In this document: positions 7,259-15,811 of the stretch, in pieces | Position numbering within the stretch: position 1 is the first letter of the stretch | How the letters are laid out: each line of letters begins with the position of its first letter | DNA from: Bryobacterales bacterium | Lineage (GTDB): Bacteria; Acidobacteriota; Terriglobia; Bryobacterales; Bryobacteraceae | DNA: 44,184 nt | Assembly: GCA_003169195.1 (NCBI GenBank) | Contig: PMQB01000118.1 | Span: 3,550 to 47,733 of the forward strand | Direction: 5' to 3' | Made by a program: the position numbers and the translations under genes | Notes under the pieces: generated by a model | The model's database searches: none | Told to the model about the DNA's origin: nothing | The model's input: the letters and a program-made list of their open reading frames with translations, nothing else

Positions 7259-7991
7259 TTTGTAACGGGTATTATCCGCACCTCGAAAATCTTGGGCCAA
7301 AGCTTTCCCGTAACGAACAATCGATTATGTCGGCTGTCATAGGCGATACCATTCAGAACCGCGTCGGGATTTTTGACCTCACCTGCTTTAAGCAGGCCGC
7401 TCGCATCGATCCAGCCCAGCACACGGCCATCCGCTGGCGAAATCCGCGCAATCTTGTCCGTCTGCCATACGTTAGCCCAAAGTTCTCGCGCACCCATTCG
7501 AGTTCGTTCAGCATGGCAATCTCGCGCTCACCATCATGCACGCGAATACGCCTCAGCTCCCGCAGCGAACCGCCATCCCAAACGCGAATCTCCGCTGTAC
7601 CGTCGCTCATGTAGAGCGAGTGCCCGTCGTTGGTCAATCCCCAACCTTGTCCCGGATAGCTGAACTCGCGCAGTCGGCGAAAGCTGGTCGCATCATAAAC
7701 GAATCCCTTGCCGCCCAGCCACGTGAGTTGATAAACGCGCCTGCCTAAGACGCTGATGCCTTCACCAAACAGTCGCGGGTCAACGGCGATCTCGCGGATG
7801 ACTCTGCCGTTTTCAAGGCGCTCCACGCGCAGGCGCGAACGTCCCTCTAGCCCGGTTCCTTCGTACAATAAGCCATCGTGATACTCAAGGCCTTGTGTGA
7901 ATGCCGTCCGGTCATGTGGGTAAACACGCACCACCTGCAAACGGTATTGGGACGTGGCTGCGGCGAGCGCCCAAGCACCCGCCAGCCACAT
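7255..7991 (-). pseudogene. Glutaminyl-peptide cyclotransferase, frameshifted
   Basis: Glutamine cyclotransferase family (bacterial type, five-bladed beta-propeller, forms N-terminal pyroglutamate). The first frame gives RVYPHDRTAFTQGLEYHDGL, EGTGLEGRSRLR, QLTWLGGKGFVYD and ends the family match at MLNELEWVR. The second frame resumes at ELWANVWQTDKIARI and runs through PDAVLNGIAYD to the TGA at 7255. Restoring one G near 7485-7490 would read EWVRGELWANVW, the expected family sequence, so a single-base deletion best explains the break. Either the gene is dead or there is a sequence error. Start: ATG at 7991 gives a short exported N-terminus (MWLAGAWALAAATSQ); ATG at 8045 would overlap the CDGSH gene. 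Confidence 0.85.
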
Positions 7992-8002
7992 ACAGCTCAG
8001 CG

Positions 8003-8233
8003 TTAAATTTTTGGCTTGGGCGGAGGCAAATCGCGTGCTTTGCATTCTGAAGAAAAACCATTGCGTGCGTGTGCGCCATCGCAAAAAGGCTTGTTTTCTG
8101 CGAGTCCGCAACGGCACAAAGAGATCACCGTACGCCCCGCCAGACCGAAATCTTGACCATCGGCATCGTTAATCGTGAAGTCGCCTTCGATGCGGATTGG
8201 TCCGTTGTTAAAGATAGTAACTTTAGCTGCCAT
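8003..8233 (-). CDS. CDGSH iron-sulfur domain protein
   Basis: A 76-residue single-domain CDGSH protein. The [2Fe-2S] ligands are C40, C42, C51 and H55 within CRCGLAENKPFCDGAH, the three-Cys one-His set of the family. The usual Ser/Thr between the Cys pairs is Ala here. The N-terminal beta strand NNGPIRIEGDFTI is also typical of bacterial members. The role is unknown; redox or iron-sulfur transfer is likely. It precedes the cyclotransferase on the same strand by 11 bases. A TACCAT box ends 8 bases before its ATG (8242-8247, minus strand), echoing the leaderless arrangement at 3223 and 28832. Confidence 0.92.
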   Translation of the reverse strand: MAAKVTIFNNGPIRIEGDFTINDADGQDFGLAGRTVISLCRCGLAENKPFCDGAHARNGFSSECKARDLPPPKPKI

Positions 8234-8269
8234 GCATCAGAATGGTAGCATCGCAGGTAGTAGATCCCA

Positions 8270-9445
8270 GTGATTCAATTCATACACGAGTCGGATAGAG
8301 AGCTGTTTGATACAGCGATAAATTTCGGGCAGAAGCAAGTCAAGCGTCTGATCGAAACCTACCCGGACTTTTATCCCATGTACACGGCGGGCGGCGCCTG
8401 GAAGCACGCTGGTCCAGTTTGGGCGCATTGGTGTGACGGCTTTCTGCCGGGCATGATGTGGCTGTTCCTGAAATACATGGGTACCGATAAGCCCGAATCC
8501 AAATACTGGATGGAGCAGGCCATTCGCTACAGCAAGCCGCTGGAACCGCGCAAGAACGACAGAGAAGTGCACGATCTCGGCTTTATCTTCTTCTCTACCT
8601 ATTTCCGCTGGTATCAATTTACGCGCGATGCCGCCATTCGCGATGTCGTGATTCAAGCGGGCCGCACGCTAGCGCAGCGTTTCAACGACGCTGGCCAGTA
8701 TCTGCGTTCTTTTGTGGCAGAGGATTCCATTTTCATCGACATCATGATGAACGTGGGTATCATTTTTTACGCCGCTCGCGAAACGAATGACAAGCGGCTG
8801 CGCGATATCGCCGTTCGGCATTGCATCACAACGCGCCGTTGCTTGGTGCGTGGCGATGGATCTACCGCACACGAAGGCATTTTCGACCAGGAAAGTGGGG
8901 AGTTCCTGCGCCAGTCAACGCAACAAGGCTTCCGCGGCGATTCGTGCTGGTCGCGCGGTTTGGCTTGGTCGCTCTACGGCTTCACGGTTTCGTACGAATA
9001 CAGCCGCGACCCCCGTTTCCTGCAAACGGCCGAAGCCTGCGCCGATTACTACATCACGCATACCCCCGCCGATGGAGTGCCACCGTGGGATTACAATGCC
9101 CCGGGTGAGAACCGCGGTGTGATTGATTCTTCCGCAGCCGCGATTGCCGCAGCTGGACTTTTCCGTTTGTGCCGCCATAGTGGCGACCCCATGAAAGGGC
9201 ATTTCTACTGGTCGACAGCTATTCTCATTCTCCGCACTCTCTGCACGAAATACCTCGCCAATAACGACCCAAAGTGGGGCGGCATTCTCAAAGGCGGGGT
9301 TTACCACTTGCATAAGGGTTTGGGCGTGGATGAGTCCGTGATGTGGGGCGAATACTTCTTCATCGAAGCGCTCGAACAAGCGTTGCGGGTGATGAGGACG
9401 GGGAATCCTCGGATTACCAATGCGACTCCGGTTATGGTGAACTAG
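8270..9445 (+). CDS. GH88-family unsaturated uronyl hydrolase
   Basis: A 391-residue glycoside hydrolase of family 88. These enzymes hydrate and release the unsaturated uronic acid left at the end of oligosaccharides by polysaccharide lyases. The (alpha/alpha)6 fold is suggested by evenly spaced helices. The two catalytic acids should be D102 (EVHDLGF) and D157 (FIDIMMN). FRGDSCWSRGLAWSLYGF and VIDSSAAAIAAAGL are typical of the substrate cleft. There is no signal peptide, so it acts in the cytoplasm on imported oligosaccharides. It starts with GTG and its stop directly abuts the stop of the next, convergent gene. The substrate (pectic, glycosaminoglycan-like or other) cannot be told. Confidence 0.92.
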   Translation: MIQFIHESDRELFDTAINFGQKQVKRLIETYPDFYPMYTAGGAWKHAGPVWAHWCDGFLPGMMWLFLKYMGTDKPESKYWMEQAIRYSKPLEPRKNDREVHDLGFIFFSTYFRWYQFTRDAAIRDVVIQAGRTLAQRFNDAGQYLRSFVAEDSIFIDIMMNVGIIFYAARETNDKRLRDIAVRHCITTRRCLVRGDGSTAHEGIFDQESGEFLRQSTQQGFRGDSCWSRGLAWSLYGFTVSYEYSRDPRFLQTAEACADYYITHTPADGVPPWDYNAPGENRGVIDSSAAAIAAAGLFRLCRHSGDPMKGHFYWSTAILILRTLCTKYLANNDPKWGGILKGGVYHLHKGLGVDESVMWGEYFFIEALEQALRVMRTGNPRITNATPVMVN

Positions 9446-11818
9446 CTACTCGCGCGTCTTCAGCGGCGAGATAAACAAACTCGCTAAAGCGAGCAAGTAG
9501 AAAAATCCGCCAATACACAGCGTCATCTTCAACCCAAGATAGATTGCCAAGAACATTGCTGCCGCGGAACCCAAAACACTCGAGGCCGCATTCACCGACC
9601 AAGCCCAGCGCACCGCCGGCGGCATCATCTTCTCCAAGAGCGTCAGCCCTGTCGGAAACGGCATGCCCATCGCAAATCCCACGGGCGCGATCATCGCCAC
9701 CGCAATCAAAATCTTCAAAGGCAGCGGCAGCGCCACACCACTCTCACTCACCGGGCCCACTGCGAACGCCAGTACCAGCACCGCGCCCGCCACGAAGATC
9801 AATACCACGGGCAAACTCACAAGCCTTCCGATCAACCGCTTGCTGACAAAACTGCCTATGCCGCTCGATAACAACATCGAAAAGATGATCACCGTGAGCG
9901 CGTAGGTGGGATGCCCCAAGAACAACACAAACTTCTGAATCAGCGCGACCTGAATCAGGATGTACCCAGCCCCAATAAACAAGAAGTAGAGCAGCGCGCG
10001 TTTGGCACCCGGCGCACTCGGTAGTGATGAACGCAACACTAGCGGCGGCAGAGCTAGAATCACGATCGTCGCCACAATGCTGATCGCCACAAGCCCGAAA
10101 AGCACTGGCAAAGCATTGTTCACCTTGTAATCCGCCGTGTCGCGCGAAGCATGCAAAACAAATTGCCACAGATCCCGCGCCTGCACGGTGTAAAAAAAGA
10201 ACGGCCGATCGTCACTCACGGGCCGCACGTCGAATTGATAATTTTCGAAGAACTGCGCGGGCGCGTTGGTTTCTAACAGGGTGCGAAACGGCGTGTCTCT
10301 GATCGTACCCGGCAGATAAACCACTTCCATCTTCGCGATCTCGGCTGACTTGCGAAGCGTCGCAAGATCGGCATCCGTCAAGGCATGCCGTGCGATGAGG
10401 ATGGTGTCTTTGGTGCCCCAGCCTTTGATCTTCTGCGAATCTTCGCGAACCACGGCAATGTGGCGCGCCGCATCTTTCTCGCCAAGCTGTTCGAGCGCCG
10501 CGCGCGCCAGCGCAACGACCCGTAACGATTCGCGCGGCGGATCAAAGCCCCAACGCGTGAACGACAAAATGCCATCGTCCGTCAGATGCGAAAGATAATC
10601 GACGAAGGCATTCGTCGTATATAGGTTGTTCTCACTCAGCGCAAACGCACCAGCCGCCGTAGATGCCCACGTGTCCACTAGCGTGGCCTGCAATACCTGA
10701 TAGTGCTCGCTCGACCGGCGCACAAACGACCGCCCGTCTTCAATGTGAATGTGAACTTCCGGCCGAAAATACAAGCGGTTACTGTACTGCGGAAAGTTCT
10801 TCCGCATGATGACGTCGGCAATGATCGGGTTAATTTCAACGCCTGTGATGTCTTTGCTGCCCGATGCCAGCGCGCGCGAAACATCCCATCCGCCCCCAGG
10901 ACCAATGATCAGCGTCTTCGCCGCCGGCCGCAGCAGATACGCAAACCCGGGACCGCCGTACGAAAGATCGTACTTCTGTTCCGGCGAGAGATGAGCGAAA
11001 TCAAAATTCGCGACACCCGTGGCGGCATCGGCGTCAATCACGATGCTCTTCATCGTGCTGCCGGGCTCAGGTTTCAGGGCGATGCGCGAGAATTCGTTCC
11101 ACTTGACGAACTCTTCGTCTTTGATCGGCACGCCTTTTGCGGTTTTTACTTCGATCAGAAAAAATTTGTAGTTATAGGTAATGAGGCCAACCAGCAGCAG
11201 GCCAAACAGAACGCCCAGAATGCGTCCGCGGGGCGAGCGGGCCAGATGAAACCAGATGGCCGCCGAAACCGCGAAGAGCACGGAGGCGACTAAGATGGTG
11301 TTCGGTCCGCCCAGCCATTTGAGCAGCGGCACGAGGACCGCACAACCCGCTGCCGCGCCCAGCAGATCGTAGAAATAAACCCGATCAACGCGTTTGATCG
11401 TGTCCGCAATAGCCAACGAAATAATCGTGCCTGAAAGAACGAAGGGAACGGCCGCGACAAAGTACGCCACCATCATGGACGGCGTGTCCATCTTGCCGCC
11501 TGGGTTCAACAGGTATGCGAGACAAATCACAATGGCCAGCGAATTCGCAATGGCCAAGCCGCCTAACTTCGCATAGAGCGAGCCGCGCCATCCTGCCACG
11601 AGGTAAGAGAACACACCTCCGGCGCCCAAGCCGAACAGGGCGATCGAAATGGCCAGGAACGCGAAGTGGTAGAAGTACACCACCGAAAAAACACGCGTTA
11701 AAGCGAGTTCTAAAAGCAGTGTGGCTAAGGAGGTGGCGGCGACGCCAAAATAAACTTGTGGCCAACGTCTCCGTTCGATGGAGGGCGCGGCTTCTCTTGC
11801 GATATCGACCGGTGACAA
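9446..11818 (-). CDS. Membrane protein with spermidine synthase-like methyltransferase fold
   Basis: A 790-residue multi-domain membrane protein. About seven to eight N-terminal membrane helices (residues 20-220, e.g. VYFGVAATSLATLLLELALT) are followed by a soluble Rossmann domain (about 230-560). This carries the nucleotide-binding motif LIIGPGGGWDVSRAL, GVEINPIIADVI and IHIEDGRSFVR, as in spermidine synthases. About six further membrane helices follow (about 570-785, including GAGYILIQVALIQKF). Such fusions are common in soil bacteria and have no settled substrate; polyamine synthesis is not assured, since the catalytic Asp region reads LVDTWAS rather than the usual D-x-D/S. A TACAAT box lies 6 bases before its ATG. 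Confidence 0.85.
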   Translation of the reverse strand: MSPVDIAREAAPSIERRRWPQVYFGVAATSLATLLLELALTRVFSVVYFYHFAFLAISIALFGLGAGGVFSYLVAGWRGSLYAKLGGLAIANSLAIVICLAYLLNPGGKMDTPSMMVAYFVAAVPFVLSGTIISLAIADTIKRVDRVYFYDLLGAAAGCAVLVPLLKWLGGPNTILVASVLFAVSAAIWFHLARSPRGRILGVLFGLLLVGLITYNYKFFLIEVKTAKGVPIKDEEFVKWNEFSRIALKPEPGSTMKSIVIDADAATGVANFDFAHLSPEQKYDLSYGGPGFAYLLRPAAKTLIIGPGGGWDVSRALASGSKDITGVEINPIIADVIMRKNFPQYSNRLYFRPEVHIHIEDGRSFVRRSSEHYQVLQATLVDTWASTAAGAFALSENNLYTTNAFVDYLSHLTDDGILSFTRWGFDPPRESLRVVALARAALEQLGEKDAARHIAVVREDSQKIKGWGTKDTILIARHALTDADLATLRKSAEIAKMEVVYLPGTIRDTPFRTLLETNAPAQFFENYQFDVRPVSDDRPFFFYTVQARDLWQFVLHASRDTADYKVNNALPVLFGLVAISIVATIVILALPPLVLRSSLPSAPGAKRALLYFLFIGAGYILIQVALIQKFVLFLGHPTYALTVIIFSMLLSSGIGSFVSKRLIGRLVSLPVVLIFVAGAVLVLAFAVGPVSESGVALPLPLKILIAVAMIAPVGFAMGMPFPTGLTLLEKMMPPAVRWAWSVNAASSVLGSAAAMFLAIYLGLKMTLCIGGFFYLLALASLFISPLKTRE

Positions 11819-11824
11819 CTCACT

Positions 11825-11830
11825 ATTGTA
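11825..11830 (-). promoter_or_regulatory. TACAAT box 6 bases before a start codon
   Basis: Minus-strand TACAAT with 6 bases to the ATG at 11818, which would place the transcription start on the A of the start codon. A weak TTGTTT -35 match (3 of 6) sits 16 bases upstream. It lies in the short divergent gap shared with the ankyrin gene. Confidence 0.4.
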
Positions 11831-11851
11831 GTGATTGCGCTTCGTGAAACA

Positions 11852-13207
11852 ATGTACGGCAGTAAGCGTTCCATGATCGGCCGCATTCTCATCGGCATTC
11901 TCGCCGCGTCGAATCTTGCGTTAGCTGCCGCGGATGAGGCACCTTTTCCGCCAGTTTCTGATCTCAACTCGGTTCAGTTCTCACTCGAACGGTCGTATTC
12001 TATTTTTGGCTCTGCCAGCTACAAGCTGCAAATTAACGGTAACGGTTTGGTGACGTTTGAAGGCTTCAACAATGTAGCCGTTTTGGGCAAACACACGGGC
12101 CGCGTATCAAAGGAGACGGTGCAGAAACTGCTGGATGCGTTCCAGCGCGCCCATTTCTACTCGCTCGCCAATGAATACGTCAACCCAACTCTTTATGACG
12201 CCCCCTCGCGCATCCTTAGTCTCAAGATCGGCGCAAACAGCAAGACGGTTGTGGATAAAGCCGGGCAGTCAGTGGGAATGCCGACTACGGCCATTGCTCT
12301 TGAGGCCGCCATGGACGCGGCTGCCGACTCAGCCACCTGGGTCAGGGGCAATCGAGCTACTGTTCCAGCGTTACGCGCGGAGGGCTTCGACTTTCACTCC
12401 GAAGCCGCGGGATTAATTCTCACACATACTGCGGCTTCAGGCGTCGACGACGTGGTGGCAGACCTGATTCGCGCAGGTGCTCCGGCGAATACGGTTGATG
12501 CAGATCCCCATTCAGACGGCCGCACAGCCCTGCACAGTTTTGTGGTCAAAGGCGATTTGCGGATGGTGCGCGAATTGATCAAAGCGGGTGCCCACCTCAA
12601 CGATCGCGACCGCGCAGGCATGACGCCTCTCTTGCTGGCTCAATCGCCCGATGTCGCGCAAGCTCTGCTCGATGCAGGAGCGGATCTTGACCTAGCCCGT
12701 GGCGACGGAAAGACAGCACTTGAATTAGCCCGTCAGAATGACAACGCCGCGCTAACAGCCGTTCTTCAACGAGCGACCGACGCAAGCGCTCGCCGCCTCT
12801 GGCAAACCAAAGACCTAACATCTGTGCAATTTTCGCTTCAGCGCTACGGGTGTTACGGCAAGTGCCCGACCTACCAACTGACGATCACGGGAGATGGCGC
12901 TGTCAGTTGGAACGGTGAAATGAATGTAGCCGCAAAGGGCAAGCGCACATCTCACGTTTCCGCCGAGACTGTACAAAAGCTCTTGCAAACGTTTCAGAAG
13001 GCCGATTTCTTTTCGTTTCAGGACAACTACATGTCAGCTATATCAGACTACCCAACCTGCAAAATGTCGCTCACTATCGGTAAAACAAGCAAGACGATTG
13101 TGGATTATGATGGCACGCGCGTTGGCATGCCGCAAGTCATCACGGATTTGGAAAACGCGCTGGATGCGGCCGCGGGCGCGAAGAAATGGATCAAAGGAAA
13201 GCCTTAA
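11852..13207 (+). CDS. Exported ankyrin protein flanked by two DUF6438 domains
   Basis: A 451-residue exported protein (signal peptide MYGSKRSMIGRILIGILAASNLALAAA). An N-terminal DUF6438-like domain (about 40-160) is followed by ankyrin repeats (about 185-305, e.g. GRTALHSFVVKGDLRMVRELIKAG and AGMTPLLLAQSPDVAQALLDAG) and a second DUF6438 domain (323-445). The two copies align end to end (SVQFSLER/SVQFSLQR, VSKETVQKLLDAFQRA/VSAETVQKLLQTFQKA, VGMPTTAI/VGMPQVIT), so one arose from the other. The C-terminal copy keeps C334 and C338 (CYGKC) and a third Cys (PTCKMSL); the N-terminal copy has lost all three. Function is unknown. The start is uncertain: GTG 11831 or ATG 11873 are alternatives. The stop shares bases with wecB's stop. 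Confidence 0.8.
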   Translation: MYGSKRSMIGRILIGILAASNLALAAADEAPFPPVSDLNSVQFSLERSYSIFGSASYKLQINGNGLVTFEGFNNVAVLGKHTGRVSKETVQKLLDAFQRAHFYSLANEYVNPTLYDAPSRILSLKIGANSKTVVDKAGQSVGMPTTAIALEAAMDAAADSATWVRGNRATVPALRAEGFDFHSEAAGLILTHTAASGVDDVVADLIRAGAPANTVDADPHSDGRTALHSFVVKGDLRMVRELIKAGAHLNDRDRAGMTPLLLAQSPDVAQALLDAGADLDLARGDGKTALELARQNDNAALTAVLQRATDASARRLWQTKDLTSVQFSLQRYGCYGKCPTYQLTITGDGAVSWNGEMNVAAKGKRTSHVSAETVQKLLQTFQKADFFSFQDNYMSAISDYPTCKMSLTIGKTSKTIVDYDGTRVGMPQVITDLENALDAAAGAKKWIKGKP

Positions 13208-14325
13208 CGCGTAGCCGCCAGCGCCTGCTGCATATTTAGAAACGTGCTGATGCGCTGGACAATTCGTTCGCTCGCATGCCCATCGCCATAAGGATTGTGA
13301 AGCCTTGCCATGCGCTCGTACTCCGCGGGATTCTCAAGCAGCCGCACCGCCTCCTGCACGATCGCCGCTCGATCTGTGCCCACCAGCTTCACCGTGCCCG
13401 CTTCCACCGCTTCCGGCCGCTCGGTCTTCTCGCGCAGTACTAAGATTGGCTTACCCAGCGATGGCCCTTCTTCCTGGACCCCACCTGAATCCGTAATCAA
13501 CAGATAAGCGTGCCTCATCAGATCTACGAACGGGAGATAATCCAGCGGTTCAATCAATAGAACGTTCGCTTTGCCACGCAACGTTTGATCCACCGCCTTC
13601 TGCACATTTGGATTCGGATGCACCGGCCAAATAATCTGCACGTCGTCACGCCGTGCTAGTTCTGCAATCGCCTGGCAAATGCTCTCAAACCCTTCGCCAA
13701 AACTCTCGCGTCGGTGCGCCGTCACCACAATCAGCTTGCGCGCCGGATCAAGAGGAATGTTGATGCCGCTCAGCTTTCCCGCTTCCAGCGCATCGCGAAT
13801 CGAAAGCACCGCATCAATACCCGTATTCCCCGTGACTTGAATCGATTCCGGCGTCACGCCTTCATTCCGCAGATTCTGTCCCGACCATTCCGTAGCCGCA
13901 AAATGCAGCGCCGCCAGCCGGCCCGTCACCACGCGATTCATCTCCTCCGGGAACGGCGCGTTCATATCGAATGTGCGCAGCCCTGCTTCCACATGAGCAA
14001 CAGGTACGTGCGCATAGAACGAAGACAGTGCCCCGCAAAGTGTGGTGGTGGTGTCGCCCTGCACGACGGTTAGCGAGGGTCGCGCATCGGCCAGCACCGG
14101 TTCCAAACCGGCAATCAGGCGAGCACTTAAAGCCGAGAGCGTTTGCCCCAGCCGCATCAGATCAAGATCGAAATCAGGTTGAACGCCAAACACCCCAAGC
14201 ACTTGGTCAAGCATCTGCCGGTGCTGTGCCGTCACGCAGACGAGAGTCTCCAACCCACTCTGCTGTTGGAGCTTCTGAACAAGGGGACAAAGCTTGATGG
14301 CTTCGGGCCGCGTTCCAAAAATCAC
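13204..14325 (-). CDS. wecB: UDP-N-acetylglucosamine 2-epimerase (non-hydrolysing)
   Basis: A protein of about 373 residues that interconverts UDP-GlcNAc and UDP-ManNAc for surface polysaccharides. The opening FGTRPEAIKLCPLV, the VQGDTTTTL and HVEAGLRTFDMNAPFPEEMNR blocks, VTGNTGIDAV, VTAHRRESFGEG and TDSGGVQEEGPSLGKP are all family signatures in the right order. The GTG at 14325 falls inside the first beta strand. The frame upstream still reads K-P-R-V-L, as homologues do, but has no ATG, GTG or TTG before it meets infA, so the real start may be a rare codon such as ATC at 14361. It follows infA by about 40 bases on the same strand. Confidence 0.93.
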   Translation of the reverse strand: MIFGTRPEAIKLCPLVQKLQQQSGLETLVCVTAQHRQMLDQVLGVFGVQPDFDLDLMRLGQTLSALSARLIAGLEPVLADARPSLTVVQGDTTTTLCGALSSFYAHVPVAHVEAGLRTFDMNAPFPEEMNRVVTGRLAALHFAATEWSGQNLRNEGVTPESIQVTGNTGIDAVLSIRDALEAGKLSGINIPLDPARKLIVVTAHRRESFGEGFESICQAIAELARRDDVQIIWPVHPNPNVQKAVDQTLRGKANVLLIEPLDYLPFVDLMRHAYLLITDSGGVQEEGPSLGKPILVLREKTERPEAVEAGTVKLVGTDRAAIVQEAVRLLENPAEYERMARLHNPYGDGHASERIVQRISTFLNMQQALAATR

Positions 14326-14365
14326 AAGAACGCGGGGTTTGACTTGGTGTTGCTGGGGGATGTTG

Positions 14366-14584
14366 CTACTTGTGACGGTATGTGATGCGTCCCTTGGTGA
14401 GGTCGTAGGGCGACATCTCCACGGTTACGCGATCACCAGCTAAAACTCTAATGCGGTTACGGCGGAGCTTGCCCGCTAAGTGGGCCAAAACCGTTCGATC
14501 CTGATCCAACTGAACGCTAAACAGCCCGGCCGGGAACTTTTCAACCACTGTCCCTGTTACCTCAATACTATCTTCTTTACTCAT
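14366..14584 (-). CDS. infA: Translation initiation factor IF-1
   Basis: A 72-residue S1-fold (OB-fold) protein that binds the 30S A site during initiation. It reads [20 protein letters not shown] and continues through [20 protein letters not shown] to [13 protein letters not shown], a full-length and well conserved IF-1. In many bacteria infA sits in or near a ribosomal protein operon; here it stands alone with wecB downstream. Confidence 0.97.
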   Translation of the reverse strand: MSKEDSIEVTGTVVEKFPAGLFSVQLDQDRTVLAHLAGKLRRNRIRVLAGDRVTVEMSPYDLTKGRITYRHK

Positions 14585-14642
14585 TCGCCCCCAGAATTTG
14601 GAATGCAGATTTGTGGAAAGTCGTGTAATAACGCCAAAAATC

Positions 14643-14662
14643 CGCTATCGGCCAGTATAGCG
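14643..14662 (-). promoter_or_regulatory. Hairpin with embedded -10 box upstream of infA
   Basis: CGCTAT, an 8-base loop, then ATAGCG, flanked on the minus strand by GATTTTT. Within it the minus strand reads TATACT (14654-14659), 5 of 6 matches to a -10, about 70 bases before the infA ATG. The -35 is weak. It could be the infA promoter or a terminator-like hairpin in the 190-base gap. Nothing else clear is seen in that gap. Confidence 0.33.
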
Positions 14663-14774
14663 CAAAAAGAGGGGTAGGATTAAGGGCGTAAGCGCGTTGC
14701 CCGACTGGGACTGGCGTACCCTCGTAGGAGAAAAGCGTCTGGTTTAACCTAGTTCGGGAAGTAAGTATTAAAAA

Positions 14775-15617
14775 ATGAGTGCCTCTGCGGCAAACAGCGA
14801 GTTCCGGAAAAAGAACGTTTTGGTGGTCGGCGCCGGCCGCGGAATCGGCAAACGCATCGCCCTTGGGTTTGCGCGCCACGGAGCACGCGTTGCGCTGGTG
14901 GGCCGCAGTAAAGCTGAAATTGATTTAGCTCATATTGAAATCGAGCAGGCGGGCGGCAACGCTCTGCGCATTCGGGCGGACGTGACCGATCCTGAGCAAC
15001 TCACTCTTGCCGTAAACCGCGCCACCGTAACGTTTGGCGGACCCATTGACGTCCTCGTATGCGCCGCCGGCATCCCAGGGCCTTTGCAGCCCTTTCTGCA
15101 TACCTCGATCAAGGCTTGGACCGAAACCATTCAGGTTAATTTGATGGGCGTGACGCACTCCTGCCGCGCGGTGCTGCCTTCCATGATCGAGAAGCGCGCC
15201 GGCAAAATCATTGCTCTCACCTGCGACGGTGACTCTTTGCCGAAAGCCAACTTCTCGGCCTATTCAACTTCAAAAACAGCAGTCGTTCGGTTTGTCGAAG
15301 CGCTGGCGTGCGAGGTGGTCGATCACAACGTCCAAATCAACTGTTTTGATCCTGGTCCGGCCTACACCAACCTGACCGACGAAATTATTCGTGCAGAAAG
15401 CCGACTGGAAGCCCCGGTGGTGGCGGCGGCTAAAGAGACGCGGCGGACCGGCGGCGTTTCTGCCGATCTGCAATTGGCCATGATCTCCTTCCTTGCGTCC
15501 GAACAGAGCAACCATATCAGCGGCAAACTCATTCACGTAACGGACGATTGGCAGAAGTTGAAGAACGCTACGCTTCGGCCCGATGCTTTAACGTTGCGAC
15601 GCCTTTCGTCGAAGTAG
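14775..15617 (+). CDS. Short-chain dehydrogenase/reductase with Cys at the catalytic Ser position
   Basis: A 280-residue classical SDR. The NAD(P)-binding glycine motif GAGRGIG is at residues 19-25, CAAG at 96-99 in place of the usual NAAG, the catalytic Asn at 122 (VNLMG), and Y163-S-T-S-K167 as the active-site pair. The catalytic Ser normally lies 13 residues before the Tyr; here that residue is C150 (ALTCDGD), with Thr149 next to it. An arginine after the second strand (VGRSK) hints at NADP(H). The substrate is unknown. A weak terminator-like hairpin follows the stop. Confidence 0.88.
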   Translation: MSASAANSEFRKKNVLVVGAGRGIGKRIALGFARHGARVALVGRSKAEIDLAHIEIEQAGGNALRIRADVTDPEQLTLAVNRATVTFGGPIDVLVCAAGIPGPLQPFLHTSIKAWTETIQVNLMGVTHSCRAVLPSMIEKRAGKIIALTCDGDSLPKANFSAYSTSKTAVVRFVEALACEVVDHNVQINCFDPGPAYTNLTDEIIRAESRLEAPVVAAAKETRRTGGVSADLQLAMISFLASEQSNHISGKLIHVTDDWQKLKNATLRPDALTLRRLSSK

Positions 15618-15638
15618 GACTGTCAAAGCTCCACGATT

Positions 15639-15656
15639 AATCCGTCCGGATTTTTC
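15639..15656 (+). terminator. Weak intrinsic terminator after the SDR gene
   Basis: AATCC, loop GTCC, GGATT, running into TTTTTC, 22 bases after the SDR stop. The stem is only 5 bp and AT-rich at the base, but it has a T tract. Confidence 0.4.
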
Positions 15657-15723
15657 TGAGGTCTATCCGAATTACGCCGATCTAACTGGGCGGAGGCAAT
15701 TGGCCGATAGGCCTGTTGAGGTC

Positions 15724-15810
15724 ATGCCGATAAACTCACCCAAAGCGTTGCTCACTCGCCACATGGCGGCGTGGACCCCAATCGGCTTCAGTTGGTGGGT
15801 CTTAACGTGA
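15724..15810 (+). CDS. Possible 28-residue leader peptide upstream of the histidine kinase
   Basis: An ATG at 15724 with GAGG at 15718-15721 opens a 28-codon frame ending TGA at 15808-15810, one base before the kinase ATG at 15812. The peptide begins [17 protein letters not shown] and ends with the hydrophobic WWVLT. The tight stop-start spacing would allow translational coupling. Its SD-to-ATG distance is very short (2 bases), and no homologue is known to me. It may be chance. Confidence 0.22.
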   Translation: MPINSPKALLTRHMAAWTPIGFSWWVLT

Positions 15811-15811
15811 A

